Part shown: positions 8,801 to 17,452 of the stretch, in pieces
Numbering within the stretch: the stretch's first letter is position 1
Layout: every line of letters starts with the position of its first letter
NCBI GenBank assembly: GCA_937998305.1
Contig: CALLDL010000025.1
Span: 1 to 57,596, forward strand
Length of the DNA stretch: 57,596 nt
DNA from: an uncultured Desulfobacterales bacterium
GTDB lineage: Bacteria; Desulfobacterota; Desulfobacteria; Desulfobacterales; UBA11574
Direction of reading: 5' to 3'
Notes under the pieces: model-generated
The model's database searches: none
What the model saw: only the letters and a program-made list of their open reading frames with translations
What the model was told of the DNA's origin: nothing
Translations under genes and position numbers: made by a program

Positions 8801-11800
8801 GCTTTTCTTTAAGGATCGTTTTTATCATTCCCGTGCACGAGGTGTGCGGACCCATCTCAAGGAAAATTCGGATTTCGTCCGAATAGGCCTGCTCGATCAA
8901 GGTTGTGAAATTAAATCCTGAAAGAGCCTGCTCTAAAATTGAATTTGCAGCACTCTCTCGGTCCGGCGTATACGCACGCCCCAAAGCACAACTGTAAAAT
9001 CTAATATCTTTTGGCGGCGTGGTAGGAAACAGGTGAAGATTCTTATAATCCTCTGCAACAGGGGTTGCGGCGTCGCAATGAACCGTGACCACGCCGTCTA
9101 AAAAGACCGCTTCGCACCCCAGTTCTTGAATGACCGCTTCGACAAAAGGTTTTCTGCCGCCGATGACACATTGATCCGGGGTATTTATGATGAGAAGCCT
9201 TACAAAGGGGTGGTTGTCGATCGTTGTTTGAACCCTATCTGCTGGGCGGTTGACAACCGCGACACACCAGTTAATATCTTCATCATCAGGTATTTGCCAT
9301 GCAATTCGAGCGGCATTGCACGGGCCTGCGAGCTCGGTGCTAAACAGGTCGGTGCGAAGCATGCGTTTTAGCATCTGGCCGCGATCCGGCCACACGCCCG
9401 TGGCAAAAAGTCCTGCGGATTCTCCCAGGCTGTATCCGATCACCGCATCCGGCTTGATCCCGAATTGCTTGACAAGACGGGTCATCATTGAGCCGTGAAC
9501 CACCTGACCGAATATCATATTCAATGGATCTGAAACGATTCTTTTATGGGCCTTTTTTTCCCACCCTGTTTCCCATGAGGTTCTCCAGGGGACATAACAG
9601 TCGGGAATGAGCTGGGTCTTTAACTGAAGGGTGTCGGCATCCATCTTTCGAAGAATTTCCGGCCACAGCACGCCGATGCCTCTGCCCATGCCCACATAAT
9701 GATTTCCTGACCCCGGAAACACAAAGGCTGTTTCTCCGGTTGGGCCAAGGGGCGAAGGAGAATAACCCACACCGCCGACACCGTTCATGTGTCTCGGGGT
9801 TTGGGTGAGGACGGCTGTCTTTGCATCATGGATGAAGGTTTCAAGCTGTGCCGGGTTTTCGGCAACAATGGATACGGCAAGCGTTTTATCCGGATCAAGT
9901 TCGTTTTTGCGAAACCAGGATCGGGCCAAAGGTTCCATTGGCGGGCCGGCAGTATCCTGTGAATGTTTCATATGAAGTTTGAGCGCAGAAAGACCTTCCA
10001 GAAGTTCATTCTCGCTGTTGCCTTCAACCACAAAAAGCCCTGGTTTCATAAAGCCCAAGGGGCGTTTTTTTTCCAATAAGATCTTTTCAGAACCCTGGTC
10101 AAAGGCGTCGTACTCAACCCCTTCAAGGATAGCGTGCATGCAGTTGCCGTCTAAGGTCATGGAACTAACGCATGCCCTGCGCGGACCCTCTTTTCTGTTT
10201 CTTGACCAGTATTGGGGAAATGCGGGCATATGAAACGGGCTGTTTTGCCAGAGAGAAGACGAAGGGGTTACAAAGTTTGTCAAAGGCGGAATGATCTCCT
10301 GGTACAAACAGAGACTGGTTTTGACCAGAGACGCCAGACCTGCGGCAGCCCCTGTATGCCCGATGTTGGGCATTACGGACCCCACAACACAGGTTGTTTT
10401 CTGCCCGTTAAAAACTTCCATCAAAGCCTCTGATTCAATCCGGTCTTCTGCAGGGTTTCCGCTGCCGTGGGTCTCGATGAAACTGACTGTGGACGGGGAT
10501 ATTCCGGCGTCCTGAAAGGATCGCTTCAGGGACAGAACATAAGCGTCCTTTGACGGTGAATCGTTTTTCCCGCCGCTTCCGCCGGCCTTTCCCATGCCCT
10601 TGACCACACAATAGATCCTGTCGCCGTCTGCTATTGCCTGGTCAAGTCTTTTGAGCACCACGGCGGTCGAGCCTTCACCGGGAAGGGTTCCATCTGCCGA
10701 TGTATCAAAAGGGCGGATGTCGTGCTTTTGGGTAAAGGATTTTATTTGGTTCGATATAACGACACTGCGGACATCGCAGTAAAGATCCACGGCGCCCACG
10801 AGAACGGCATCAGTTTCATTTTGCTGCAGGGATCGCACACCTATTTCAAGGGCTTTTAGACCTGATGCCGCTTCGTTGGACACTACATAGCTCGGCCCTC
10901 CGAAACGAAATTCTCTGGCGATCCTGCTGGCGATGATGCCGCCCAGCGCCCCCAGGGTTCGCGTGTTTGTGAGCGGCGGACGAAAGGCATCCTGCAAAGA
11001 TGCCAACCATTGGGCGGTGTTTTTTGGGTCATCAAGATCGAAATCCAGGCGGCCTTGTTTTTTCCACTCTCGAACCTGGTTGTTCAGATTCCACCGGAGG
11101 TGAAAATCCGTGGCTTCAAAGTCAAAATCGATGCCGATGAAAGCGCCCATGCGGGGCCGATCCTGTCTTAAGGGGAGCCCGGCATCTTTCATTGCTTCCA
11201 TAGAGACTTTCAGCATCAACAGATGCTGGATGAGGATATCCGGAATTTCATTGGGCGGTATGCGAAATCCTTCAAGATCAAGAGAAAGTTCATCCATGAA
11301 TCCGCCCCAGGCCGCCCTGTTTTCCAAATAAATGTCGGCAACGGCATCACATCCGTTCCACCGGCCCTCGGGTCTTTTGGAGAGGATCGATTCTCCTTTT
11401 AGAACCGTTTCCTGGAAAGCCCTTAAAGATTTCAGGGGGCCGAAAGCAGCGGCCATGCCCACAATGGCGATGGAGGGCTTTTTGATTGAAGATTCCGATT
11501 TGCCGGGAGTGGTTGAGGATTTGCAATCTGCAATCTTCAATCGATAATCTTCAATTTGAGAGTCCCATTCTTCAAAGAGCAGGTGGCTGTTGATTCCGCC
11601 GAACCCGAATGCGCTCACCGCAGCGCGACGGGGAGTATGCGCATCTCTTCTTTTCCAGGGCTCGGGTTCGGTCTGCACCCGAAACGGGCTGTTGTGAAGG
11701 GGACTTTTTTCCGAAGATCGAGTGAAATTGAGAGAAGGGGGTAAAGTTTTATGTTTTAAGGCCAGAAGGGTTTTGATCATGCTTGCAGCCCCTGCACCCG

Positions 11801-12917
11801 TCAAAAGGTGGCCGATCATGGATTTGATGGATCCTATGGCGCACTGATCCGTTGACCCGCCGCAGTCGCCCCAGAGGTTTTTCAAACTCTGAAGCTCCAC
11901 GACATCCCCTACCGGTGTTCCCGTGCCGTGGCATTCAATGAGATCCACATCCTGAGGAGACCAGCTTGCAGTTTCATAAGCGCTGCGCATGGCACGAACC
12001 TGACCTTCACTGTCCGGGGCCAGAAGATTTCCCCGCATGTCATTGGAAAGTCCGATGCCTTTGATGATGGCATGAATGGTGTCCTGATCCCGCAGAGCAT
12101 CATCGAGACGTTTTAAAACCAGGATGCCCACCCCTTCTCCCACCACAAGGCCGTTGGCGGTTTCATCAAAGGGAGCGCACCGGCCTGATGGCGATAACGC
12201 GCGGAGCTGGCTGAATCCCACCTGGGTGTACAGGCACTCGGGTCTTGAGATGCCGCCGGCCAGCATGGCATCGGCCCTATAAGATGAAAGTTCGTCGCAG
12301 GCGAGTTTCACGGCATACAGGGATGACGCGCAGGCCGCATCCAGGGTCATGGTTCCGCCGCCCAGACCCAGGGCTTTGGCCAGCAAAGCTGCCGGAAGGC
12401 TGGTGACCCTGCCGGCCAAGCATTCTTTTTTTGAAATTGTTTGGTGCTTGTCCGAAATGGGGCTGCCGAACAGCTTTTCTTCAAAAGATGTTCCGAGGAT
12501 TTTTCGGGTAATGGATGACGACGCATCCGTGGGGAGCGCGATGGCGGCCAGCACGATCCCGATGTTCTTTTTGTCTACAGATGATAAGACGCAACTCGAT
12601 AGGGCGTCCCGGCCGATGTGAAGTGCCATCTGATGCAAAGGGTCCAGGGCGTTTAAAAGATCTTCATCAAGGTCGAGTCCCTGGGGGTTTAAATTAAAAT
12701 CCTGAATCAGGCAGGCCCTTTTTGAAAAGGCTTTGTCCGGCATGGGATCCGGATGAACCATGGCATTCGAATCGGCAATCCATCGGCCCGGGGGCACCTC
12801 GCCGGTGGTGTCCTTCTTGTTGACGATGTTTTGCCAAAAGGTATCAAGGTCCGAAGCGCCGGGAAACAGCCCGGCCATTCCGACCACGGCAATGGGTGTT
12901 TTTTTCTTGTTGGTCAT
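5853..12917 (-). CDS. PfaC-like lipid/polyketide megasynthase (KS-CLF-AT-DH-DH)
   Basis: A 2354-residue multidomain synthase resembling bacterial polyunsaturated or secondary-lipid synthases. Domains from the N terminus: KS about 6-450 (C196 in DAACASS, H330 in ECHGTGTP, H370 in MIGHLLTG); KS-like chain-length factor about 480-930, with Ala684 in NEAASG replacing the nucleophile; acyltransferase about 1060-1400 (S1163 in GYSLGES); then two double-hotdog FabA-like dehydratases, about 1550-1945 (H1833 in CHFMDDMVMPG) and 1980-2354 (H2251 in AHFFQDPVCPG). I see no ACP serine motif, ketoreductase or enoylreductase, so partners must be elsewhere. The ATG at 12917 is preferred over an in-frame TTG at 12929. 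Linkers are encoded by 7-bp repeats. The AT between CLF and DH recalls myxobacterial Pfa proteins. Confidence 0.88.
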   Translation of the reverse strand: MTNKKKTPIAVVGMAGLFPGASDLDTFWQNIVNKKDTTGEVPPGRWIADSNAMVHPDPMPDKAFSKRACLIQDFNLNPQGLDLDEDLLNALDPLHQMALHIGRDALSSCVLSSVDKKNIGIVLAAIALPTDASSSITRKILGTSFEEKLFGSPISDKHQTISKKECLAGRVTSLPAALLAKALGLGGGTMTLDAACASSLYAVKLACDELSSYRADAMLAGGISRPECLYTQVGFSQLRALSPSGRCAPFDETANGLVVGEGVGILVLKRLDDALRDQDTIHAIIKGIGLSNDMRGNLLAPDSEGQVRAMRSAYETASWSPQDVDLIECHGTGTPVGDVVELQSLKNLWGDCGGSTDQCAIGSIKSMIGHLLTGAGAASMIKTLLALKHKTLPPSLNFTRSSEKSPLHNSPFRVQTEPEPWKRRDAHTPRRAAVSAFGFGGINSHLLFEEWDSQIEDYRLKIADCKSSTTPGKSESSIKKPSIAIVGMAAAFGPLKSLRAFQETVLKGESILSKRPEGRWNGCDAVADIYLENRAAWGGFMDELSLDLEGFRIPPNEIPDILIQHLLMLKVSMEAMKDAGLPLRQDRPRMGAFIGIDFDFEATDFHLRWNLNNQVREWKKQGRLDFDLDDPKNTAQWLASLQDAFRPPLTNTRTLGALGGIIASRIAREFRFGGPSYVVSNEAASGLKALEIGVRSLQQNETDAVLVGAVDLYCDVRSVVISNQIKSFTQKHDIRPFDTSADGTLPGEGSTAVVLKRLDQAIADGDRIYCVVKGMGKAGGSGGKNDSPSKDAYVLSLKRSFQDAGISPSTVSFIETHGSGNPAEDRIESEALMEVFNGQKTTCVVGSVMPNIGHTGAAAGLASLVKTSLCLYQEIIPPLTNFVTPSSSLWQNSPFHMPAFPQYWSRNRKEGPRRACVSSMTLDGNCMHAILEGVEYDAFDQGSEKILLEKKRPLGFMKPGLFVVEGNSENELLEGLSALKLHMKHSQDTAGPPMEPLARSWFRKNELDPDKTLAVSIVAENPAQLETFIHDAKTAVLTQTPRHMNGVGGVGYSPSPLGPTGETAFVFPGSGNHYVGMGRGIGVLWPEILRKMDADTLQLKTQLIPDCYVPWRTSWETGWEKKAHKRIVSDPLNMIFGQVVHGSMMTRLVKQFGIKPDAVIGYSLGESAGLFATGVWPDRGQMLKRMLRTDLFSTELAGPCNAARIAWQIPDDEDINWCVAVVNRPADRVQTTIDNHPFVRLLIINTPDQCVIGGRKPFVEAVIQELGCEAVFLDGVVTVHCDAATPVAEDYKNLHLFPTTPPKDIRFYSCALGRAYTPDRESAANSILEQALSGFNFTTLIEQAYSDEIRIFLEMGPHTSCTGMIKTILKEKPHLTLSACSRGEDDPFTILKFLGTLATHRVLVDLDALYGVHAFAPAVDEIHAQQPECLMKLPVGQKIPSPSLPKTKGRSQEAEVRGRKSEIGSRRSEGSLQYQNLMNALTETTKATADAHQAFLEFSNELTQSFEKTFTTQARLLESLIADEHLQTENGLAGLTQRKTTQQPIEPAFDRDMCMEFAVGFVEKVLGPEFAVVDSYSVRVRLPDEPLMLVDRIISVQGEKKSMGSGRVVTEHDVFLDAWYLDGGRAPVCISVEAGQADLFLCSYLGIDHAVKGKRSYRLLDAKVKFHRGLPQPGDVIRYEIEIDHFSRQGETYLFFFSFEGYINDSHLISMTDGCAGFFTEEEVRTSGGIILTEKDTQRLPGQKPSDWKDLVPFKKESYDDAALESLRQGNLSECFGPDFIGIQLAESLRLPSGRMRLIHRILKLDPEGGRYGLGRIRAEADIHPDDWFLTCHFMDDMVMPGTLMYECCAHTLRVFIQRMGWVTAKSGVCHEPVIGVQSVLKCRGPVTPETSKVWYDIEIKEIGYAPEPYVIADALMVADGHRIVSFKDMSMKMTGITRDEIESLWEKTGAGGQGSEVRDQKIENRKQKTGIGDRKTPLYDRDKILSFAIGKPSEAFGEPYKMFDKDRVIARLPGPPYSFLDRIVTVEPEAWILRADGWIEAEYDMSPDAWYFKADRSSSMPFCVLLEVALQPCGWLAAYLGSALKSKNDLKFRNLGGNAVLHRMIFPEEKKLTIRARMTKVSEAAEMIIEHFDFMVSQDAQTIYSGDTNFGFFTKQALVQQVGIRNAEKTAYTPSPEELRHSRPVIFDDAAPLFPEDPDVDTASSLTMPAKALRMIDSIDAFVPNVGPYGLGYIRGIKKVDPDEWFFKAHFFQDPVCPGSLGIESFLQLIKFAAMNQWPHLVETHRFEWIMDEPHSWSYRGQVIPENKTIEVDAVITKMVDSPVPTLYANGFLKVDGLYIYQMENFGFRLIPK
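6990..7075 (-). repeat. Heptamer repeat inside the DH1-DH2 linker
   Basis: On the coding strand the sequence runs in 7-bp units of the form CAGGGAT, CAGAGGT, CAGAAAA, with about ten consecutive units. It encodes a hydrophilic linker rich in Lys, Asp, Gln and Arg (around residues 1950-1978) and leaves the reading frame open. Confidence 0.75.
8505..8569 (-). repeat. Heptamer repeat inside the AT-DH1 linker
   Basis: The coding strand carries consecutive 7-bp units CGGAAGT, CGGAGAT, CGGAAGT, CGGAGGT, which encode a charged linker around residues 1450-1472 (GRKSEIGSRRSEGS). The unit sequence differs from the DH1-DH2 linker, but the period is the same. Confidence 0.75.
11482..11558 (-). repeat. 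Heptamer repeat inside the KS-CLF linker
   Basis: Coding-strand units ATTGAAG, ATTATCG, ATTGAAG, ATTGCAG, ATTGCAA repeat every 7 bases and encode a linker around residues 452-468 (IEDYRLKIADCK). Confidence 0.65.
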
Positions 12918-13044
12918 AAACTTTTCCAATTGAACGGATGTTTTTCCTACAACAGTTATTCAAAAAAAACAACCGGCTAATGCCTAATTAAACTTGCCCC
13001 AAAGAGTGAATGGAGTGCCGGGTAAACTGAGCTGCCTGAAGTTA

Positions 13045-13100
13045 TTATAGGATAAAGGATTCCAGGATTCAAGAGGTCAAGGGTTCAAGTGTTTGTTTTT
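13045..13100. repeat. Short-word repeat upstream of the phosphoribosyltransferase gene
   Basis: Near-tandem words GGATTCC, AGGATTC, AAGAGGTC, AAGGGTTC, AAGTG match the words at 4293 and 4717. It lies in the 263-base divergent spacer between the megasynthase and the phosphoribosyltransferase; no clear promoter could be assigned. Confidence 0.5.
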
Positions 13101-13180
13101 TAATTTGGGCAATTTTTTGATGGACTCTAAACATTCCTGCTGGTAATCTTTCCTGAATAATGGTTGAAAATTAAAATGCT

Positions 13181-13873
13181 ATGACATCAAACATCATTGA
13201 CCTGCCCGAAATGCGGGAACAAACTCATGTTTTTCAGGACCGAACCCATGCCGGTCAAGTCCTGGCCCGGATGCTTGAGGCTGATGACAAGCAAGCCGGG
13301 ATCATTTTAGCTGTACCGGCCGGCGGTGTACCAATAGGCGTGGTGATGGCTGAAAAAACAGGGCTTGATTTTGACGTGGCCGTTGTCAGCAAGATCACCT
13401 TACCCTGGAATACTGAAGCCGGCTACGGGGCTGTGGCTTTTGACGGCACGGTTAAGTTGAATAAAGATCTGGTGCGGCGTGTAAACCTGACGGCCGAAGA
13501 TGTTAAAAAGGGAATCGAAAAGACCACGGCAAAGGTTGCGCGGCGGGTTAAAAAATTACGGGGTCGGAAGCTCTTCCCGGACCTTGGAAATCGATCCGCA
13601 ATTCTGGTGGATGACGGACTGGCTTCGGGATTTACCATGCGGGTGGCGGTCACAGCACTGCGCAATGCCGGGGCCGGCCGGATTGTTGTCGCCGTACCGA
13701 CCGGTCATCGTCGATCGGTGGAAATGATCGCACGTGAGGTTGATAAGCTCTATTGTGCCAATATCCGTGGCGGTTTGAGTTATGCCGTGGCAAGTGCCTA
13801 CCGACACTGGTCGGATGTCGCAGAAGAAGATGTGGTAAAAATTCTGGAACAACTCAAAACAAGAAACCTTTGA
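13181..13873 (+). CDS. Phosphoribosyltransferase-domain protein
   Basis: A 230-residue type I phosphoribosyltransferase-fold protein. The PRPP-binding loop is recognisable as AILVDDGLASGFTM, preceded by a hood segment with PAGGVPIGVVMA. It belongs to the broad family of stand-alone PRTases often found beside dienelactone-hydrolase-like domains; here it is alone. The N-terminal segment with HVFQDRTHAGQVLARML is typical of that group. No strong ribosome-binding site precedes the ATG. The substrate cannot be inferred. It is divergent from the megasynthase and probably monocistronic. Confidence 0.82.
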   Translation: MTSNIIDLPEMREQTHVFQDRTHAGQVLARMLEADDKQAGIILAVPAGGVPIGVVMAEKTGLDFDVAVVSKITLPWNTEAGYGAVAFDGTVKLNKDLVRRVNLTAEDVKKGIEKTTAKVARRVKKLRGRKLFPDLGNRSAILVDDGLASGFTMRVAVTALRNAGAGRIVVAVPTGHRRSVEMIAREVDKLYCANIRGGLSYAVASAYRHWSDVAEEDVVKILEQLKTRNL

Positions 13874-13925
13874 ACTGCAATAAAATCGTTACACGTTTTT
13901 ATTCCAATACAACAGCGTTGTGCAG

Positions 13926-14222
13926 TTACTCTCCGAATCCATAATCAAACATTTCGTATTCTGTTTTTCCACCCAGTAAAGCGTCTATCTTTCCCTGAAT
14001 TTCCTGTCTTTCCTTGCTTAACAACCATTTTTCCCAGTGATCGGGAGTCCGCCAGGTGCTGATGATCAGAAACGAATCGGGCCTATCAAGGCTTTTTAAG
14101 GTTTCACCTGAAATATAGCCTTTTTGTTTTGTCGCAAGAATTCTAAGCTGTCTGATATAAGGTATCAGCTCCTTCGCCTTGTCTGTTGGTACGGTTCGTT
14201 TAATAATAATTTTAACAACCAT
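13926..14222 (-). CDS. ABM-domain (YgiN-like) protein 1
   Basis: A 98-residue single-domain protein of the antibiotic biosynthesis monooxygenase (dimeric alpha/beta barrel) superfamily. It opens with a MVVKIIIKR beta strand and contains GYISGETL and the ISTWRTPDHWEKW segment that marks the family. A paralogue follows upstream on the same strand. Members include quinol oxidases, haem-degrading enzymes and unknowns, so no reaction is assigned. The ribosome-binding site AGAGGTG supports the start. Confidence 0.8.
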   Translation of the reverse strand: MVVKIIIKRTVPTDKAKELIPYIRQLRILATKQKGYISGETLKSLDRPDSFLIISTWRTPDHWEKWLLSKERQEIQGKIDALLGGKTEYEMFDYGFGE

Positions 14223-14346
14223 TTTACACCTCTTTTTAGTTAAACATTTTTCATAAGATCTACCATTGACAATTTTAAATCATAGCAATATCTAATAATA
14301 ATACTATATCATATCCGAATAACTGTCCCCTTTAGCAAAGACCATT

Positions 14347-14679
14347 TTAACCAGGATGATCTGCGAAACCCGTTTTTGCAGAGAGCCTATACTTGCTAAA
14401 AACAAATGATTCATATAATGTTGGCGTTGTCTGTAATACCTCCAGAAGGGCATCAATGTTTTTTCTATCCTCGCTTTTTTTCCAAGTGTTCCAATTATCC
14501 ATGCTTTGCCATGTACTGATCACCATTATTTCTTGGGGATCGTTAGTGTTAACCAGTGTATCACCTGAGATATAACCTTCATATTCCATAGCCTTTAATC
14601 GGATTTTCTTAAGTAGGTTAAAAGCTTCCGTATCATTTCCCTCTTTAAAATGTCTTCTTATAAAAACCTTAACTATCAT
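14347..14679 (-). CDS. ABM-domain (YgiN-like) protein 2, paralogue of the neighbour
   Basis: A 110-residue ABM-superfamily protein that parallels its neighbour: MIVKVFIRR, EYEGYISGDTL and ISTWQSMDNWNTW line up with the equivalent segments there. I place the start at 14679, where AAGGAGC stands 4 bases before the ATG and the product begins MIVKVFI like its paralogue; the longer reading to 14712 lacks such a site. The two genes are 124 bases apart and probably arose by tandem duplication. Function unknown. Confidence 0.78.
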   Translation of the reverse strand: MIVKVFIRRHFKEGNDTEAFNLLKKIRLKAMEYEGYISGDTLVNTNDPQEIMVISTWQSMDNWNTWKKSEDRKNIDALLEVLQTTPTLYESFVFSKYRLSAKTGFADHPG

Positions 14680-15412
14680 AATAGCTCCTTTCCTTAATGG
14701 GTTATAATTCAACCAAAACGATGGATTCTTAATAATAATACATTTTGTGTTCTATTAATTAATGTTAATCAGACAATCTGTTAATGTATGCCGGTCATTC
14801 AGGTAAAGTTATGATAGATTTCATTTGATTTACGCTTATAGCCTAAGATAAATATGTCCGGGTTTTCCGAGGTGGTAAACTCAGAAAAAAGGTTAAATGG
14901 TTGAAGTGACAAGTCAATAAACAATCAAAATGATAAGATGCGGATGGAGAATATAGTCAGAATAAGAGGTGTTTTGTGATAGAAATAGAACCGAGATAGA
15001 GGTCTGATTTCAAAATAGAGCCTATCCAAATTAGCAGAGGACCACGGGCGTGAGCCCGTGAGTATCTATAAAAACTTGTATATTAAAATCATATTGATTG
15101 CAAGATGGAATTGAGTGACATAAAAGGCCTTCAATCCAAAACTGAGTCGCTTTTATATCAAAAAATAAAACCTCAGTTGAGCGAAAGTCGAGGGTGACGC
15201 TATTTTTATTCTTTTTATATTTAGCAGCATTTTGTTTACGCTCAATTGAGGTTAAAGAATTTCCACATTATGCCGATATATCTAACAAGGCTTCGGGTTG
15301 CTTGTGCCGTTATTAGGATTAAACATGGCGTTTCTAAATAACACGGCATGGACCTAAGGCCTTATTATACTTGTGTTAGTTAGTGTCCATCCAGAAATAA
15401 GGTTATACAAAT
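14680..15412. other. Gene-free A+T-rich spacer with repeats
   Basis: No convincing ORF occurs on either strand. It contains a perfect hairpin CACGGGCGTGAGCCCGTG at 15043-15060, the TIR element listed at 15169-15253, and near 15389 the word AGTGTCCATCCAGAAAT, which also forms the end of the element at 41528-41690. Confidence 0.6.
15169..15253. repeat. Inverted-repeat element, AACCTCA family, short copy
   Basis: It begins AACCTCAGTTGAGCGAAAG and ends with CGCTCAATTGAGGTT, its inverted counterpart, with 85 bp in total. The same ends bound a 150-bp element at 51934-52083. Confidence 0.65.
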
Positions 15413-15688
15413 ATGGGGGCTTATATCGACAACAGGTGGTGTGCCTATAAATCATGGAAACAGGCTGCCAGAAAAAGACAAAAAAGACAAAAACTGATTT
15501 TAGGGCCGCAATACCGAAATGCGCTGCATGATGAATGCATGATGGCCGTCGTACTCGGCCATACCGGTCCGCTGATGGTAAAAATTCTAGCGTTCTCTCA
15601 TCCCTCCGAGATTGAATACGTAAAAACTTTATTCGCCAACAAAATTGACATCACGTTCAATAACGGAAATCTTGTTATCTCCAATTGA
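15413..15688 (+). CDS. Small hypothetical protein
   Basis: An open frame of 91 codons, starting MGAYIDNRW, with a basic stretch KQAARKRQKRQK near residues 16-27 and a hydrophobic C-terminal half. I do not recognise a family. Support is weak: the ribosome-binding site is poor and it is flanked by repeat DNA. The C-terminal HPSEIEYVKTLFANKIDI looks protein-like rather than random. Confidence 0.35.
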   Translation: MGAYIDNRWCAYKSWKQAARKRQKRQKLILGPQYRNALHDECMMAVVLGHTGPLMVKILAFSHPSEIEYVKTLFANKIDITFNNGNLVISN

Positions 15689-15987
15689 ACACAAACCGAC
15701 CGTCGTACTTTATCAACCCCCTATAGGCTAAATGAGTGCATGTTTTTTACCGCGCATTTGTCTCGCATAAAACGGGGTTTCCCCCACCTTCACGGGGGTC
15801 ATTAATGGCATATCTTCCTCCCCAAAACAAATCTACCACAACGTGACATTTATTTCTTGACTTCGTCGTGTTTATACACATGTTTAAAAAATGTTAACCT
15901 GAATATTTCTTGAAAATTTTTCCAAAGTGAAACGAAAATTTTAAAGTTAGGTTTTTTATAATTTTCAAAAATTAAAGGATGAACACC

Positions 15988-17370
15988 ATGAAAATACAAT
16001 CGAAGGAAAAAATTGAGAAGCTCAAAAACAAAATAAAGGGTCAAATAGTGCTTCCAGATGATCCGAATTATAACGAAGTTCGGGAGATATGGAATGCCAT
16101 GATCGATCGTCGGCCGGCTGTCATCGTGCAGTGCGCAGAAGCGGATGACGTTCCGCATGCAATCTCTTATGCACGTGACAACGGGTTAGAGATTTCCATC
16201 AGGGGTGGTGGGCACAACATCGCTGGGAGTGCTTTGTGCAATAACGGCGTGGTGATCGATTTTTCTAATATGACAACTGTAAGCGTTGATGCACAAAAAA
16301 GGCGTGCCTATGTCGAACCTGGTGCTACACTCGGCGATTTTGATAAAGCGGTTCAGGCCCATGGATTGGCGACATCGGTGGGCATTAATTCAACCACCGG
16401 TATTGCAGGACTTACTCTGGGTGGCGGGTTTGGATGGTTGACGCGTAAATACGGTATGACAATCGATAATCTTGTCTCCGCGGAAATGATAACGGCAGAT
16501 GGAAGGAAGATACAAGTTTCGGAAGATGAAAACACGGATTTATTCTGGGCGATTCGAGGCGGTGGCGGCAATTTCGGTGTCGTCACCCAGTTCGAATTCG
16601 CGCTCTATCCCGTGGGACCTGAAATATTGGCTGGATTGCTTGTTTTTCCGATGAGCCAAGCAAAGCAAGTGCTTGAAAAGTATCGTGAATTTGCAAAATC
16701 AGCACCTGAGGAACTCAATGTTTGGGTTATTCTTCGCAAGGCTCCGCCATTGCCTTTTCTTCCTGAGAATGTACATGGTAAAGAAGTTATTGTGCTGGCC
16801 ATCTTCTATGCAGGCGATATAGCAGAAGGTGAGAAGCTGATCGATCCTTTGCGTAGTTTCGGAGACGCTTATGGTGAACACATTGGTGTTCAGCCATACG
16901 TACAGTGGGAGAAGGCCTTTGACCCATTGCTCACGCCCGGTGCAAGGAACTACTGGAAATCCCATAATTTCACGGAACTCAGTGATGGCGCGCTGGATTC
17001 GATTGTCGAATTTGCGGGCAAGTTGCCTTCACCACAGTGTGAGATATTCGTGGGGCTTATCGAAGGCGCAGCCAATCGCGTTCCATCAGATGCCATGGCA
17101 TATGGTCATCGGGATGCAAAGTTTGTCCTGAATGTGCACGGACGATGGGATGAGGCAGCGCAGGATGAGATCTGTATTGCGTGGTCACGTGCGTTTTTTG
17201 AAGCGTCTGCGCCCTACGCCTCAGCCGGCGCCTATGTGAACTTCATGACTGGAGACGAAGGCGACCGGGTGGCGGCGGCTTACGGCGTGAACTATGCTCG
17301 ACTGAAACAGATCAAAAAGAAGTATGATCCTGAGAACATTTTTCATAATAATCAAAACATCAAAGTGTAG
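15988..17370 (+). CDS. FAD-binding oxidoreductase, berberine-bridge-enzyme type
   Basis: A 460-residue flavoprotein with the PCMH/VAO FAD-binding domain and a C-terminal BBE segment. SIRGGGHNIAG carries the His (about residue 76) that usually binds the FAD 8-alpha position. The position that carries a second covalent Cys in bicovalent relatives reads LATSVG, so attachment is probably through His only. Other motifs are TLGGGFGWLTRKYG, IRGGGGNFGVVT and the terminal NIFHNNQNIKV. I chose the ATG at 15988 because AAAGG lies 9 bases before it; the ATG at 15979 directly abuts that site. It is followed after 82 bases by the selenocysteine methyltransferase gene, so the pair may act together. Substrate unknown. 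Confidence 0.88.
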   Translation: MKIQSKEKIEKLKNKIKGQIVLPDDPNYNEVREIWNAMIDRRPAVIVQCAEADDVPHAISYARDNGLEISIRGGGHNIAGSALCNNGVVIDFSNMTTVSVDAQKRRAYVEPGATLGDFDKAVQAHGLATSVGINSTTGIAGLTLGGGFGWLTRKYGMTIDNLVSAEMITADGRKIQVSEDENTDLFWAIRGGGGNFGVVTQFEFALYPVGPEILAGLLVFPMSQAKQVLEKYREFAKSAPEELNVWVILRKAPPLPFLPENVHGKEVIVLAIFYAGDIAEGEKLIDPLRSFGDAYGEHIGVQPYVQWEKAFDPLLTPGARNYWKSHNFTELSDGALDSIVEFAGKLPSPQCEIFVGLIEGAANRVPSDAMAYGHRDAKFVLNVHGRWDEAAQDEICIAWSRAFFEASAPYASAGAYVNFMTGDEGDRVAAAYGVNYARLKQIKKKYDPENIFHNNQNIKV

Positions 17371-17452
17371 AAGTGGTTGTTTTAATTCAATGTGCACCAA
17401 AGCAGATCGTTAAAACAGTTTATTTCTGATTCATTTGTAAAAGGACTAAGCC

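Noticed and set aside
9420-9450. Inactive acyltransferase because GHSxG reads GYSLGES
   Set aside because: Tyr before the nucleophile Ser is, as I recall, common in Pfa-type acyltransferases, so activity cannot be excluded.
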